Below, piece after piece: positions 51,492 through 61,696 of a DNA stretch of 64,000 nt. This stretch comes from Janthinobacterium agaricidamnosum NBRC 102515 = DSM 9628 (GTDB lineage: Bacteria; Pseudomonadota; Gammaproteobacteria; Burkholderiales; Burkholderiaceae_D), in the NCBI RefSeq assembly GCF_000723165.1, contig NZ_HG322949.1, positions 1,502,932 to 1,566,931 of the forward strand. Reading direction: 5' to 3'. Within the stretch, counting starts at the first letter, position 1, and every line of letters starts with the position of its first letter. A program made the position numbers and the translations under genes. The notes under the pieces are model-generated. The model had not been told where the DNA came from. It did not search any database and worked only from the letters and a program-made list of their open reading frames with translations.

Positions 51492-51727
51492 TATAATGTC
51501 TGCTTGCGCTGATCACTGGTTTGCGCCAGCTCAGTTTTGCAGAAGATAAAAGTAGTCGCTAGGTGATGTTTGTTATTGATGTTTGTTGTGGTGCATTATT
51601 CGGTTGATTGATACCCGCTATGCGATCTATTAATTATCCAAATAACTGTCCGTCAGGCATAATCCAACTCTCCTCTGTTCTTGACAGAACAATAGATTCA
51701 AGCCCGTCCTGGTAGCGGGCTTTTTTT
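51492..51727 (+). ncRNA. Candidate short transcript upstream of rpoD
   Basis: A perfect TATAAT lies at 51492-51497, without a good -35 at normal spacing. The downstream ~220 bp has no convincing frame and ends in two hairpins: TGTTCT/AGAACA (51676-51691) and then an intrinsic terminator. This fits a small RNA or an attenuated rpoD leader. It matches no RNA family I can recognise by eye. Confidence 0.32.
51700..51727 (+). terminator. Intrinsic terminator upstream of rpoD
   Basis: AGCCCG (51701-51706) and CGGGCT (51716-51721), extended by an A-T pair, are followed by a run of seven T. It lies about 230 bp before the rpoD start, so it ends a separate transcript or attenuates rpoD. Confidence 0.72.
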
Positions 51728-51953
51728 CATTCCGCAATCGCAATGCCACTATATATCGACGATTATTTGCGTACGTCTTGCGTCAGCATGCGCCCTGTCC
51801 AGGTTGCGCGGCGCGCAAACGTCCCCATATACCGACGATGCGGCCCTTAGCCGGCAGCCGCAACAACACGCTCCATCGAGTCCGGTCAGCAGGCTTAGGT
51901 GGAATCATTCACTTCGCGCCGAAACCGTCTGGTCTCGCATTAAGAGATATCTA

Positions 51954-54467
51954 ATGAAGAATACGCCAAAAACATTAACGTTGTCCGCAAAAGTTCCCCG
52001 TCCTGCTTCGGCGCAGCTGGCTGTACCGAAAACAACTTTATCTTACTTTATCGATAATGCGCAAGCGAATCCTGAAGCGCCCAGCGGTACTGTGACGGTG
52101 GTGAAAAAAAGCCGTTCGCGCCTGATCGTCGCGCCTGGCAGCGAAGCGGCGCCGGCCGAGCCGGCGGCTGAGGCAGTCGAGACCGCCGTGCCGGCGGAAG
52201 AAGCCGCGCCGGTCAAGACGCCGAGCGTCAAGATCGCGCCGACGGTGCGCAAGGTGACTGAAAGCGCCGCCACCGCCAAGGTGGTGGTGGCGGCCCGCTC
52301 GAAGGTGGTGCGGGCCAAGGCCGAGCCGGCGCCGGTGGTGATCGTCACCGCCGGCCCGGCCGTCAGCAAGACCACCGACGCCGACGCGCTGGCCGCGATC
52401 GACACGTCGAATTACTTCTTGCCTACCGTGAAAGTGCCAGGCCGCCGTGGCCGCAAGCCGAGCGAATTCACGCCGGAAAACGATGAAGTGGCGGCACTGA
52501 ACGCGGTCGAACGCGCCGAACTGAAGGCCGTATCGAAAGCGCGCGACCGCAAGGCCAAGGGCGGCCTGGCCGACGCCCTGGCCGGCGATGCCGAAGCGAC
52601 GGCAGCGGACCTGGAGCGCCGCCGCCAGCAAATCAAGGGCTTGATCAACATGGGCAAGGAGCGCGGCTTCCTGACCTATGCTGAAATCAATGACCAATTG
52701 CCTGAAAATATTATCGATCCGGAAGCGATCGAAGGCATCATCGCGACTTTCAACGACATGGGGATCGCGGTCTACGAACGCGCGCCGGATGCGGAAAGTT
52801 TGTTGTTGACCGACAACGTCGCGACCGTGACCAGCGACGACGAAGTCGAAGCCGCCGCCGCGACCGCCTTGTCGACCGTCGATTCCGACTTCGGCCGCAC
52901 CACCGACCCGGTCCGCATGTACATGCGTGAAATGGGCGCCGTGGCGCTGCTGACCCGCGAAGGCGAGATTGAAATCGCCAAGCGCATCGAAGGCGGCTTG
53001 AAAGACATGATCCAGGCGATTTCCGCCTGCCCGACCACGATCGCCGAAATCGTCGCGCTGTCGCAAAAAATCGCCCGCGACGAAGTCAAGGTCGATGAAG
53101 TGGTCGACGGCTTCGTCGACCTGAATGAAGCCGCCGCGCCGGCGCCGGTGGTGGTGTCGGCCCCGGCCACGCTCGATGGCGACGAAGAGGAAGAAGAGGA
53201 AGAAGAGGAAGACGGCGACGCCAATGGCGGCGCGGCCGGTTTTTCGAGCGAGCAGCTGGCGCAATTGAAAAAGAATGCGCTGGAAAAATTCGCCACCATT
53301 TCGACCCAATACGAAAAAATGCGCAAGGCGGCCGACGGTTACGGCTCGAAAGCCTATATGAAGGCGCAGGAAGCGATTTCCCAGGAATTGCTGGGTATCC
53401 GCTTCACCGCCAAAGTAGTCGAAAAGCTGTGCGACACCTTGCGCGGCCAGATGGAGGAAGTGCGCCATATCGAACGCGCCGTGCTGGAATTGTGCGTCAA
53501 CAAATGCGGCATGCCGCGCGCCCACTTCATCAAAGTGTTCCCAGGCAATGAGTGCGACCTGGACTGGGTCGATGGCGAAGTCGATTGCAAGTATCCGTAC
53601 AGCGCCATCCTCGGCCGTAACGTGCCTGCCGTCAAAGAATTGCAAAAGAAAATGATCGACTTGCAGGCGCGCGTCGCCTTGCCGCTGGCCGACCTGCGCA
53701 AGATCAACAAGCAAATGGCTGCCGGCGAAAAACGCGCCCGCCACGCCAAGCGCGAAATGACGGTCGCCAACTTGCGCCTGGTCATTTCGATCGCCAAGAA
53801 ATACATCAACCGCGGTTTGCAATTCCTCGACTTGATCCAGGAAGGCAACATCGGCTTGCTGAAAGCGGTCGATAAATTCGAATACCGCCGTGGTTACAAG
53901 TTCTCGACCTACGCCACCTGGTGGATACGCCAGGCGATCACGCGTTCGATCGCCGACATGGCGCGCACCATCCGCGTGCCGGTGCACATGATCGAAACCA
54001 TCAACAAGATGAACCGCATCTCGCGCCAGATCATGCAGGAAACCGGCAGCGAGCCGGACCTGGCGACGCTGGCGGTGAAGATGGAAATGCCGGAAAACAA
54101 GGTTCGCGAAATCATGAAGATCGCCAAGGAGCCAATCTCCATGGAAACGCCGATGGGCGAAGATGGCGATTCGCAACTGGGCGACTTCATCGAAGACAAC
54201 ACCACGCTGGCGCCGCTGGATGCCGCGTTGCACGCATCGATGCGCAACGTAATCAAGGAAGTGCTCGATTCGCTGACCCCGCGCGAAGCCAAGGTGCTGC
54301 GCATGCGTTACGGCGTTGAAATGTCGAACGACCACACGCTGGAAGAAGTGGGCAAGCAATTCGACGTGACCCGCGAGCGGATTCGCCAGATCGAAGCGAA
54401 AGCGATGAGCAAGCTGCGCCAGCCGTCGCGTTCCGACAAGCTGAAAACTTTCCTGACCCAGAACTAA
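51954..54467 (+). CDS. rpoD: RNA polymerase primary sigma factor RpoD
   Basis: The 837-residue sigma-70 has all core regions. Region 1.2 begins near [20 protein letters not shown]. An acidic insert ([15 protein letters not shown]) lies in the non-conserved region. Region 2 includes [18 protein letters not shown] and [12 protein letters not shown], and region 4.2 has [20 protein letters not shown]. The first ~230 residues are an Ala/Pro/Lys/Val-rich extension absent from E. coli RpoD (613 residues). The ATG at 51954 is preferred; the longer frame from 51804 encodes unlikely sequence. A strong terminator follows. No dnaG or rpsU precedes it. Confidence 0.96.
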   Translation: MKNTPKTLTLSAKVPRPASAQLAVPKTTLSYFIDNAQANPEAPSGTVTVVKKSRSRLIVAPGSEAAPAEPAAEAVETAVPAEEAAPVKTPSVKIAPTVRKVTESAATAKVVVAARSKVVRAKAEPAPVVIVTAGPAVSKTTDADALAAIDTSNYFLPTVKVPGRRGRKPSEFTPENDEVAALNAVERAELKAVSKARDRKAKGGLADALAGDAEATAADLERRRQQIKGLINMGKERGFLTYAEINDQLPENIIDPEAIEGIIATFNDMGIAVYERAPDAESLLLTDNVATVTSDDEVEAAAATALSTVDSDFGRTTDPVRMYMREMGAVALLTREGEIEIAKRIEGGLKDMIQAISACPTTIAEIVALSQKIARDEVKVDEVVDGFVDLNEAAAPAPVVVSAPATLDGDEEEEEEEEEDGDANGGAAGFSSEQLAQLKKNALEKFATISTQYEKMRKAADGYGSKAYMKAQEAISQELLGIRFTAKVVEKLCDTLRGQMEEVRHIERAVLELCVNKCGMPRAHFIKVFPGNECDLDWVDGEVDCKYPYSAILGRNVPAVKELQKKMIDLQARVALPLADLRKINKQMAAGEKRARHAKREMTVANLRLVISIAKKYINRGLQFLDLIQEGNIGLLKAVDKFEYRRGYKFSTYATWWIRQAITRSIADMARTIRVPVHMIETINKMNRISRQIMQETGSEPDLATLAVKMEMPENKVREIMKIAKEPISMETPMGEDGDSQLGDFIEDNTTLAPLDAALHASMRNVIKEVLDSLTPREAKVLRMRYGVEMSNDHTLEEVGKQFDVTRERIRQIEAKAMSKLRQPSRSDKLKTFLTQN

Positions 54468-54488
54468 GGGTTGGTAAAGATGAAATGA

Positions 54489-54519
54489 AAAATGGGAAGC
54501 TGCGGCTTCCCATTTTTTT
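54489..54519 (+). terminator. Rho-independent terminator of rpoD
   Basis: AAAATGGGAAGC (54489-54500), a TGCG loop and GCTTCCCATTTT (54505-54516) form a perfect 12-bp stem that runs into a T-tract. The A-rich 5' side means it could also serve the convergent vapC transcript. Confidence 0.92.
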
Positions 54520-54558
54520 GCGTTGGTAGTGCGTTCGCCTGATTTCGCTGATGCGGTC

Positions 54559-54945
54559 TTATACGACGCGAACTGGTCCGGCGTATTGCGCCAGTACGGT
54601 ATCGACCGTCAACAGGGTAATTCCTTCGATCATCGCCTGTGCGATCAGGATGCGGTCGAACGGGTCTTTATGTATGAGCGGCAAGCTATCGATGGCAATC
54701 GCATGTTCGCTCTTGATGGCCAGTTCTTGATAGTGATTGTCCAGCAGCCCCCGGCGCAGCAGCCTGGGGTCGGCTTGAAAGTCCGGGCGGCCCAGTCCAC
54801 GCTTGATGCTGATTTCCCATAGACTTGCCGCGCTGAAGAATAGCGTGTTCTCCGGGCCTTCGATCAAGCCGATGGCAAGCGGACTCAGACGTTTCGGATC
54901 ACCCGCAGCCCATAACAATAAATGCGTGTCCAGTAATAATTTCAT
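54559..54945 (-). CDS. vapC: PIN-domain toxin, VapC type
   Basis: The 128-residue protein is a PIN-domain ribonuclease with the acidic set in LLLDTHLLLWAAGD, SAASLWEISIK, KDPFDRILIAQA and LLTVD. VapC toxins cleave specific RNAs, often tRNA. Its ATG overlaps the antitoxin stop codon (ATGA), the classic arrangement for coupled synthesis. It is convergent with rpoD. Confidence 0.87.
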   Translation of the reverse strand: MKLLLDTHLLLWAAGDPKRLSPLAIGLIEGPENTLFFSAASLWEISIKRGLGRPDFQADPRLLRRGLLDNHYQELAIKSEHAIAIDSLPLIHKDPFDRILIAQAMIEGITLLTVDTVLAQYAGPVRVV

Positions 54946-55187
54946 TCCTGTATGCCAAACATCGACGCAATTTCGGCGCTGCCCAAACTATCGAAGTCGT
55001 CTGGCACGGCGATTTGCCCCGCCATGAAGCCGAGACGTTTGGTCTTGCCTGTTTCCGGGGCGTCCAGCGCCATGACCTTGACCATCGGCTTGCCGGCCTT
55101 GGCAATGATGAATGGTTCGCCTTTGGCCGCTTGCTCGATCAGTTTCGACAGATGAGTTTTTGCCTCATGAATATTGATCGTAAGCAT
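54942..55187 (-). CDS. Phd/YefM-type antitoxin
   Basis: The 81-residue protein has the Phd/YefM N-terminal DNA-binding fold (INIHEAKTHLSKLIEQAAKG, PFIIAKAGKPMVKV) and a C-terminal tail (DDFDSLGSAEIASMFG) that would wrap the PIN toxin. The tail motif is typical of antitoxins paired with this VapC type. It should repress its own promoter, probably through the inverted repeat just upstream. Confidence 0.87.
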   Translation of the reverse strand: MLTINIHEAKTHLSKLIEQAAKGEPFIIAKAGKPMVKVMALDAPETGKTKRLGFMAGQIAVPDDFDSLGSAEIASMFGIQE

Positions 55188-55202
55188 AAGATTACCTTTG
55201 TG

Positions 55203-55220
55203 AACTAAGTTTGTTTAGTT
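55203..55220. promoter_or_regulatory. Candidate toxin-antitoxin operator
   Basis: AACTAA (55203-55208) and TTAGTT (55215-55220) form an inverted repeat with a 6-bp spacer, 15 bp upstream of the antitoxin start. This is where autoregulation usually occurs. Confidence 0.4.
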
Positions 55221-55319
55221 TAGTCCTGCCTGGTGATCGATGCAAGCCATCCTTGATTCAAGTGCCGCGCCGTAGATCGCCGCATCGATGCGCTGCCCGG
55301 TGCGAGGCGCCAGGCCGTT

Positions 55320-57500
55320 TCAGTGCGGCTGCTGCCGGAATACCGGCAGCAAGATCGACAAGATGGTGCCGTCGCCCTGGCGGCTGTCGATCACCAGTTC
55401 GCCGCCGAAGGCGTTGATGCGTTCGCGTATGCTTTTCAAGCCATACGAGGCCGCCTTGCGCTGGTCGTCCGGCTGCATGCCGATGCCGTTGTCGGCAATC
55501 ACGATGGCGATGTTGCTGGCATTGATGTTCAGCGATACCTCGACCTTGCTGGCCTGGGCGTGGCGCATGATGTTGCTCAGCGATTCTTGCACCACGCGGA
55601 AGATCGCCAGCGTCAGGCGCTGGTCGAGGCTGGCGCTGGCGCTGTCGTCCAGGATCGCCAGACGGCAACGCAGCGAGCTGCGCTGCTCCATCTGGCGCAG
55701 CAGCCATTCGATGGCGGGGCTCAAACCCAGTTCCAGTGTGCTGGGATGCAAGTCGTTAATAATGGTGCGCACCGACTTGATGGTGGCGTCGATGGTGTCG
55801 AGCGCGCGCTGCACTTGCCGGTTCAGGCGCGGATGGCTGTCGGTGGTGCGCGCATGCAGCATCGACACGTCGATTTTCAGGGCCATCAGGTTTTGTCCCA
55901 GGTCGTCGTGGATATCGCGCGCGATGCGGCGGCGTTCGTCTTCCTTGATGCTTTCCTGGTGCGCCGACAATTCGCGCAGCTGGATCACCGATTGCTGCAG
56001 CGCCTCTTCATTGCGGGTGCGGTCGGTGATGTCGATGCCCATCGCGATCAGCATCAGCGGCGCGCCGGACTTGTCGTAGATCGGCTTCTTGTAGGTCTGC
56101 ACCAGGCGGTTTTCTTGCAGCTGTTTATTCCACACCAGTTCTTCGCGCACCAGCAAGCGCCGGCTGGCAAACGCGGCGCGGTCATTGGCCCAGAAGACCT
56201 GCATCTGTTCGGGTGGGAAATGCAGCGCCTCGCGTTTGCCGCTGAGGTCGACAAAACTGACGCCCCACTGCTGCTCGCAGGCGTCATTCATCAGCATGAT
56301 GTTGGAGTCGGCGTCTTTCAGGAACAAGGCCAGCGGCATCATCGAAATGATTTCCTGCAAGCGTTCTTCGCTTTGCGCCAGCGCCTGCTCGGTATCCTTG
56401 CGCACCTCGATTTCCGCCCGCAAATGATTATTGGCGTCGAGCAGTTCGGCGGTGCGCAGGCGGATGCGATTTTCCAGTTCGGCGTGGGCGATCGCCAGCG
56501 CCTGTTCGGTCAGTTTGCGCTCGGTAATGTCGGTGGCCATCACCAGCTCGCCGCTGATGGCGCCGTATTCGTCATACAGCAGGCGTCCGCCGATGATGAC
56601 CCAGGCCAGCGTGCCGTCCTGGCGCCGGTATTCCAGGTCGCGCATCGGGCTCAGCGCGGCCTGGCGCTGGAGCGGCGACACCCGCAGCAGCGTGGCTTTA
56701 TCGAAGAAATCGCTGGCCAGCCGCCCTGGCAATTCGGCCGCCGGCAGGCCGAGAATGTCGCCCATGCGGCGGTTGGCCAGCAGTACCCGGCCCTGCGCGT
56801 CGGTCAGCCAGATGCCTTCGTGGGCGGTGTCGACGATTTGGCGGTAGCGCGTTTCGCTCATTTGCAGCAACTGGTGGGCGGCCTTGCGCGAAATCGTCAC
56901 GTTGCGGATCTTGAGCAGGAAATAGGCGCTGGCTAACGCCAGGCTCAGCAGCAACACGGCGAGGTTGTAGCGTAATTGCCGGCCTTGTTTGCTTTCATTG
57001 TATTTCAGGTGGGTCAAGCCTTCGCGTTCATTGTCGATGATTTGTTCGATCATCCAATTGGCTTGTTCCAGGTAGGCGGTGGTGCTGAGGTGCAGTTCGC
57101 TGTCGTGATCGGAGTAGGTGGAGCCGGGCTGCTGGAGTTGCAACTGGTGGTGGATATGGTTTTTCAGGCGCAGCAGCTGGGCGTGGCTTTCCGGTAAATC
57201 GGTGGCCAGCCAACTGCCTTCCGCGAGCCGCTGGTCGAGCAGCGCCAGTCTGGCGTCGCGGCGTTTCAGGCTGGACGGGCCCGGATGGTTCAGGTAGTGG
57301 TGCTGTTCGCTTTCGGTGCGGTACAGCTCGGCACGCACTTGTTCCAGCCAGGAGACCCGTTCATGCAAGTGATCGACTTGCAGGCCGGCCCGTTTGGACA
57401 AGGCCGTATCGTGCCAGACCAGCGCCGCAAGCATGGTCAGCAGCGTCAAGACGATACCGACGCCAACCAGGCTCAATGTTTCAATGGACCATTTCCGCAT
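55320..57500 (-). CDS. Membrane PAS-PAS sensor histidine kinase (NarL-type, HisKA_3)
   Basis: The 726-residue kinase has one N-terminal membrane helix (LVGVGIVLTLLTMLAALVW), a periplasmic helical region resembling CHASE3 (about 30-180), and a second membrane helix (YNLAVLLLSLALASAYFLL). Two PAS domains follow (about 210-340 and 380-500). The phosphoacceptor is His531 in RRRIARDIHDDLGQ, and the ATPase domain ends with ADNGIGMQP and YGLKSIRERINAFGG. Such kinases pair with LuxR-type response regulators, but none is adjacent. The ATG at 57500 has GGAAAG close upstream; an ATG at 57533 is possible. Confidence 0.9.
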   Translation of the reverse strand: MRKWSIETLSLVGVGIVLTLLTMLAALVWHDTALSKRAGLQVDHLHERVSWLEQVRAELYRTESEQHHYLNHPGPSSLKRRDARLALLDQRLAEGSWLATDLPESHAQLLRLKNHIHHQLQLQQPGSTYSDHDSELHLSTTAYLEQANWMIEQIIDNEREGLTHLKYNESKQGRQLRYNLAVLLLSLALASAYFLLKIRNVTISRKAAHQLLQMSETRYRQIVDTAHEGIWLTDAQGRVLLANRRMGDILGLPAAELPGRLASDFFDKATLLRVSPLQRQAALSPMRDLEYRRQDGTLAWVIIGGRLLYDEYGAISGELVMATDITERKLTEQALAIAHAELENRIRLRTAELLDANNHLRAEIEVRKDTEQALAQSEERLQEIISMMPLALFLKDADSNIMLMNDACEQQWGVSFVDLSGKREALHFPPEQMQVFWANDRAAFASRRLLVREELVWNKQLQENRLVQTYKKPIYDKSGAPLMLIAMGIDITDRTRNEEALQQSVIQLRELSAHQESIKEDERRRIARDIHDDLGQNLMALKIDVSMLHARTTDSHPRLNRQVQRALDTIDATIKSVRTIINDLHPSTLELGLSPAIEWLLRQMEQRSSLRCRLAILDDSASASLDQRLTLAIFRVVQESLSNIMRHAQASKVEVSLNINASNIAIVIADNGIGMQPDDQRKAASYGLKSIRERINAFGGELVIDSRQGDGTILSILLPVFRQQPH

Positions 57501-57606
57501 CAACTTTCCAATAGAGCTATCGCATGCGCTCATGTGATAGCGCTATAGAAGCCCTATTGTAATGCGAGTAATGCGAGTTTTGTCACTTTGAGTTTCTTTT
57601 TGAGTA

Positions 57607-57639
57607 ATAAAAAACGGCGGAACCGTCAGGTTCCGCCGT
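57607..57639 (-). terminator. Rho-independent terminator of ppc
   Basis: Read on the minus strand, ACGGCGGAAC (57639-57630) and GTTCCGCCGT (57623-57614) form a perfect 10-bp stem with a six-base loop, followed by a T-run. Confidence 0.88.
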
Positions 57640-57663
57640 GGCGGTAATACGCGGCGGCGATCG

Positions 57664-60507
57664 TCAGCCGGTATTGCGCAAGCCCGCCGCGACGCCGTTG
57701 ATCGACAATTGAATGCCGCGATGGACCCGCTCATCGACCCTGGCTTCGGCCGACAGCGCGCGGTGGCGCTTGATCAGTTCGACCTGCAAGTGATTCAGCG
57801 GATCGAGATAGGCGAAGCGGTTCATGATCGAGCGCGCCAGCAGCGGATTGCCGGCCAGCCGTTCGGTATTGCCGGTGATCAGCTCCAGGCACTGGATGGT
57901 CGCGCCATGCTCGTCGGTGATGCGCTTGAAGATACGTTCGCGCAATTCACTATCGCTGACCAGCTCCGCGTAGCGCGACGCGATCGCCAGGTCGGTCTTG
58001 GCCAGCACCATGTCCATATTCGACAGCAGCGTGGCGAAGAACGGCCAGTCGCGGTACATCGCGCGCAGCGTGGCGATCTTGTCGTCTTTCGAGGCGCCGT
58101 GCTTGCCATCCTCGGCGTTGATCCAGCTGCCGATGGCGCTGCCGAAACCGTACCAGCCGGGCAGCAGCAAGCGGCACTGGCCCCACGAAAAGCCCCACGG
58201 AATCGCGCGCAAGTCTTCGATGCGCTTGTTCGCCTTGCGCGAGGCCGGCCGCGAACCGAGGTTCAGCTCGGCGATTTCGGCCAGCGGCGTGGCGGCGAAA
58301 AAATACTCGGTGAAACCCGGGGTTTCATACACCAGGTCGCGGTAGGCGTGATACGCGAGGTCGGACAATTGCGCCATCGTCGCCTCGAACAGCGCCAGTT
58401 GCCGGCCGGGTCCTGATTCGGACTGGCTCGGCATCAGGCTCGCTTCCAGCGTCGCGGCGACCAGCAACTCCAGGTTGCGGCGGCCGATGTCGGCGTTGGA
58501 AAACTTGGAGGCGATGATTTCACCCTGTTCGGTCAGGCGGATCTGGCCGTTGACCGTGCCGCGCGGCTGCGCCAGGATCGCTTCATAGCTCGGGCCGCCG
58601 CCGCGGCCGACGGTGCCGCCGCGGCCATGGAACAGGCGCAGCTTGACGCCGGCCTTGTTGAAGTCGTCGACCAGGCCGATTTCAGCCTTGTACAATTCCC
58701 AGTTGGAGGTCAGGAAACCGCCGTCCTTGTTGGAGTCGGAATAACCGAGCATGACTTCCTGCAATTGGCCTTGCTTGGCGATCAATTGTTTTACTTGTGG
58801 CAGGGCCATGAAGCGGCCCATGATGTCGGCCGCGCGCTGCAAGTCGGGGATGGTTTCGAACAGCGGGATCACCATCAGGTCGCTCTCGCTGTCGCCGCTG
58901 GCCCAGTCGGTGCGCAGCAAGCCGGTTTCTTTTTGCAGCAGCATCACTTCCAGCAGGTCGGACACGGTTTCGGTGTGCGAAATGATGTAGTTGCGGATTG
59001 CCCGGTCGCCATAACGCTGGCGGATTTCCTTGGCCGCGCGCAAGATCGATAATTCCGAATCGCTTTCCTCGCTGTAAGTGATGTACGGCGAATACAGCAA
59101 GCGCGGCTGGGCCAGTTCGGACAGCAGCAACTGTTCCTTCTGCGCTTCGCCGAGGGCCGAATAATCGCTTTCGACGGCGCTCTTGGCGAACAGCTCGGCC
59201 AGTACCCGCTCATGGATGTCGGAGGTCTGGCGCATGTCCAGCGAGGCCAGGTGGAAGCCGAAAATGTCGGCCGCGCGTTTCAGCGTGGCCAGGCGCGGCT
59301 TGACCAGCGCGGCGCCATGGTTGTCTTGCAGCGACGTGACCAGCACTTGCAGGTCGGCCGAGAATTCGCCGGCGGCCTGGTAGGGCGCGGCGGCGCCGAC
59401 TTCCTTGCGCAGGATATTGGTCGCGCCGAGGAAGCGCGCGGTGGCGGCCAGCCGGGCATAGATGCCGATCAGCGCGCGCCGGTACGGTTCGTCGCTGCGG
59501 TGCGGCGAGGCGTCCGGCGACTGGTCGGCCAGCGCCTGCAACGCCGGATCGACGCCGATCATCAGCGTCGAGATCGACAATTCGGCGCCCAGCGCATGCA
59601 CTTCCTCCAGGTAAAAGTCGAGGATGGTGGTGGCGTGGCGCGCCAGCGCGTGCTGCATGGTGCCGGCGTTGACGTTCGGGTTGCCGTCGCGGTCGCCGCC
59701 GATCCAGCTGCCCATCTGCACCGACGAGGCGTCGATCTTTTCTTCTCCGCCATTGTCTGACGGATACTGGCTGGCGATGTCGGCTTCGATATCGTCGTAC
59801 AGGCCCGGCAATTCGCGCAAGAAGGTGATGCGGTAATACGACAGCGCGTTTTCGATTTCATCGCTGACGGTCAGCTTGGAATAGCGCAGCATGCGGGTTT
59901 GCCACAGCGTGGCGATGCGCGCATGCAGCATTTGCAGGTTGGCGATGCGCTCTTTCGGCGTCAGCGGCAAGTCGCGCTCGGCCAGCAGGCGCGCGATGTC
60001 GTGTTCCGCGTCGAGGATGCTCTTGCGCTGCACTTCGGTCGGATGGGCCGTCAGCACCGGCGAAATCAGCGCTTCCTTGAAGAAGGTGTCGACCGTCTCC
60101 TTCGACACGCCGGCATGCTTGAGCTTGCATAGCGCATAATTGACGCTGCCTTGCTGGGCTGGCGAGCCGGCCAGCAAATGGGCGCGGCGGCGGCGGATGT
60201 GGTGCTGGTCCTCGGCGATATTGGCCAGATGGGAAAAGTAGGAAAAGGCGCGCACCACCGAAATGGTTTGTTCACGCGACAATTGTTTCAGCAAGCCATC
60301 GAGTTCTTCCGCGGCGCTGGCGTCGGCTTCGCGGCGGAAGCGCACGGCGGTCTGGCGTATGGTTTCGACCACGGCAAACACCGCGTCGCCTTCCTGGTCG
60401 CGCAGCACGTCGCCGAGCAGGCGGCCGAGCAGGCGGATGTCTTCTTTGAGCGGAGCGTCTTTGTCCGAGCCCGTTTGAACGTCTGTTGCACTAGCTTCTT
60501 TTACCAT
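57664..60507 (-). CDS. ppc: Phosphoenolpyruvate carboxylase
   Basis: The 947-residue enzyme carries the conserved catalytic stretches: VLTAHPTEVQRKS with the essential His, the GSWIGGDRDGNPNV loop, LRLFHGRGGTVGRGGGPSY, and the C-terminal QxxxRNTG reading GLRNTG. It carboxylates phosphoenolpyruvate to oxaloacetate, replenishing the TCA cycle. The start at 60507 (MVKEASATDV) is preferred over one 12 codons upstream. Divergent from hemC. Confidence 0.97.
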   Translation of the reverse strand: MVKEASATDVQTGSDKDAPLKEDIRLLGRLLGDVLRDQEGDAVFAVVETIRQTAVRFRREADASAAEELDGLLKQLSREQTISVVRAFSYFSHLANIAEDQHHIRRRRAHLLAGSPAQQGSVNYALCKLKHAGVSKETVDTFFKEALISPVLTAHPTEVQRKSILDAEHDIARLLAERDLPLTPKERIANLQMLHARIATLWQTRMLRYSKLTVSDEIENALSYYRITFLRELPGLYDDIEADIASQYPSDNGGEEKIDASSVQMGSWIGGDRDGNPNVNAGTMQHALARHATTILDFYLEEVHALGAELSISTLMIGVDPALQALADQSPDASPHRSDEPYRRALIGIYARLAATARFLGATNILRKEVGAAAPYQAAGEFSADLQVLVTSLQDNHGAALVKPRLATLKRAADIFGFHLASLDMRQTSDIHERVLAELFAKSAVESDYSALGEAQKEQLLLSELAQPRLLYSPYITYSEESDSELSILRAAKEIRQRYGDRAIRNYIISHTETVSDLLEVMLLQKETGLLRTDWASGDSESDLMVIPLFETIPDLQRAADIMGRFMALPQVKQLIAKQGQLQEVMLGYSDSNKDGGFLTSNWELYKAEIGLVDDFNKAGVKLRLFHGRGGTVGRGGGPSYEAILAQPRGTVNGQIRLTEQGEIIASKFSNADIGRRNLELLVAATLEASLMPSQSESGPGRQLALFEATMAQLSDLAYHAYRDLVYETPGFTEYFFAATPLAEIAELNLGSRPASRKANKRIEDLRAIPWGFSWGQCRLLLPGWYGFGSAIGSWINAEDGKHGASKDDKIATLRAMYRDWPFFATLLSNMDMVLAKTDLAIASRYAELVSDSELRERIFKRITDEHGATIQCLELITGNTERLAGNPLLARSIMNRFAYLDPLNHLQVELIKRHRALSAEARVDERVHRGIQLSINGVAAGLRNTG

Positions 60508-60587
60508 AATGAATGAACGAAAGAATGAGATTAAGTGGTGCAAAGGCTTTTGGCCGCAGTCTGCAAAGGAGTCGCATGATAAAATTT

Positions 60588-60601
60588 GTGATCTTGATCA
60601 A
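60588..60601. promoter_or_regulatory. Possible FNR/Anr-type site between ppc and hemC
   Basis: GTGAT-CTTG-ATCAA matches the FNR consensus TTGAT-N4-ATCAA at 9 of 10 defined positions. It is 113 bp before hemC and 81 bp before ppc. Oxygen control of heme genes by FNR-type proteins is known in related bacteria; a chance match is possible. Confidence 0.32.
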
Positions 60602-60645
60602 GCGCGAATAACTGGTTTTTACCGGTCAGGTTTCATTAGCAATGA

Positions 60646-60671
60646 TTAACAGCGAATTAACAGCGAATTAA
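60646..60671 (+). repeat. 11-bp direct repeat before hemC
   Basis: TTAACAGCGAA occurs twice head to tail (60646-60656, 60657-60667), followed by a partial third copy. It lies about 30-55 bp before the hemC start, and could be a regulator site or chance. Confidence 0.5.
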
Positions 60672-60700
60672 TAGCCACAACGACAGCGAAAGAACTTGTT

Positions 60701-61696
60701 TTGAACTCATCCGAATTGACGCAAAATATTCCATCCAGATTGGTAATCGCCTCCCGTGAAAGCCGGCTTGCCATGTGGCAAGCTGAACATGTACGCGACC
60801 GCTTGGCTTTATTATATCCTCAGTGCAGCGTCGAGATTCTCGGCATGACCACCCGCGGCGATCAAATCCTCGACCGTACCCTGTCCAAGGTCGGCGGCAA
60901 GGGATTGTTTGTCAAGGAACTGGAAGTGGCGATGGCCGATGGCCGCGCCGACCTGGCCGTGCATTGCCTGAAGGATTTGCCGATGGATTTGCCGGAAGGT
61001 TACAGCCTGGCCGCCATCCTCGACCGCGAAGACCCGCGCGACGCGCTGGTCTGCAACGATTATCCATCGCTGGACGCGCTGCCGCCCGGCGCGGTGGTCG
61101 GCACCAGCAGCCTGCGCCGCCAGGCGCTGGTCGCGGCGCGTTATCCGCACCTGGAAATCCGTCCGCTGCGCGGCAACCTCGACACCCGGCTGGGCAAGCT
61201 GGACCGTGGCGATTACGCCGCCATCATCCTGGCCGCGGCCGGCTTGAACCGGCTCGGCCTGGCGCACCGCATCCGCGCCTTGCTCGATCCCGAGTACAGC
61301 CTGCCGGCCGCCGGCCAGGGCACGCTGGCGATTGAAATCATGGGCGAACGGCATGATGGCGTCGACCTGATGCGCCTGCTGGCGCCGCTGAACCACAGCG
61401 CCACCGCAGTGGTGTCGCTGGCCGAACGCAAGGTGTCGCGCATCTTCGGCGGCAGTTGCCAGATTCCGCTGGCGGCCTACGCCACGCTGGACGGCGCCAC
61501 GCTGCGCCTGCGCGCGCTGGTTGCCACGCCGGATGGCCAGCGCATCGCCACTGCCGACGTCAGCGGCCCGGCCGATGCGCCGGAAGCGCTGGGCGAACAA
61601 GCCGCCGCCGTGCTGCGCGCGCAGGACGCGGCCGGCATCCTGCTGTCGTGCGCGGTGCAGCCGGACCAGCACGAGGGATTGACGCCGCATGGCTGA
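60701..61696 (+). CDS. hemC: Hydroxymethylbilane synthase (porphobilinogen deaminase)
   Basis: The 331-residue enzyme has the family motifs [38 protein letters not shown] and [12 protein letters not shown]. Cys253 in [13 protein letters not shown] is the dipyrromethane cofactor attachment site. It joins four porphobilinogen molecules into hydroxymethylbilane in heme synthesis. The start is TTG at 60701; no good ATG exists upstream of the conserved core. It overlaps hemD by 8 bp. Confidence 0.96.
   Translation: MNSSELTQNIPSRLVIASRESRLAMWQAEHVRDRLALLYPQCSVEILGMTTRGDQILDRTLSKVGGKGLFVKELEVAMADGRADLAVHCLKDLPMDLPEGYSLAAILDREDPRDALVCNDYPSLDALPPGAVVGTSSLRRQALVAARYPHLEIRPLRGNLDTRLGKLDRGDYAAIILAAAGLNRLGLAHRIRALLDPEYSLPAAGQGTLAIEIMGERHDGVDLMRLLAPLNHSATAVVSLAERKVSRIFGGSCQIPLAAYATLDGATLRLRALVATPDGQRIATADVSGPADAPEALGEQAAAVLRAQDAAGILLSCAVQPDQHEGLTPHG

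Noticed and set aside
52038..54359. 773-codon antisense frame over rpoD
   Set aside because: Shadow of high-GC third positions; the sense strand encodes an unambiguous sigma factor.
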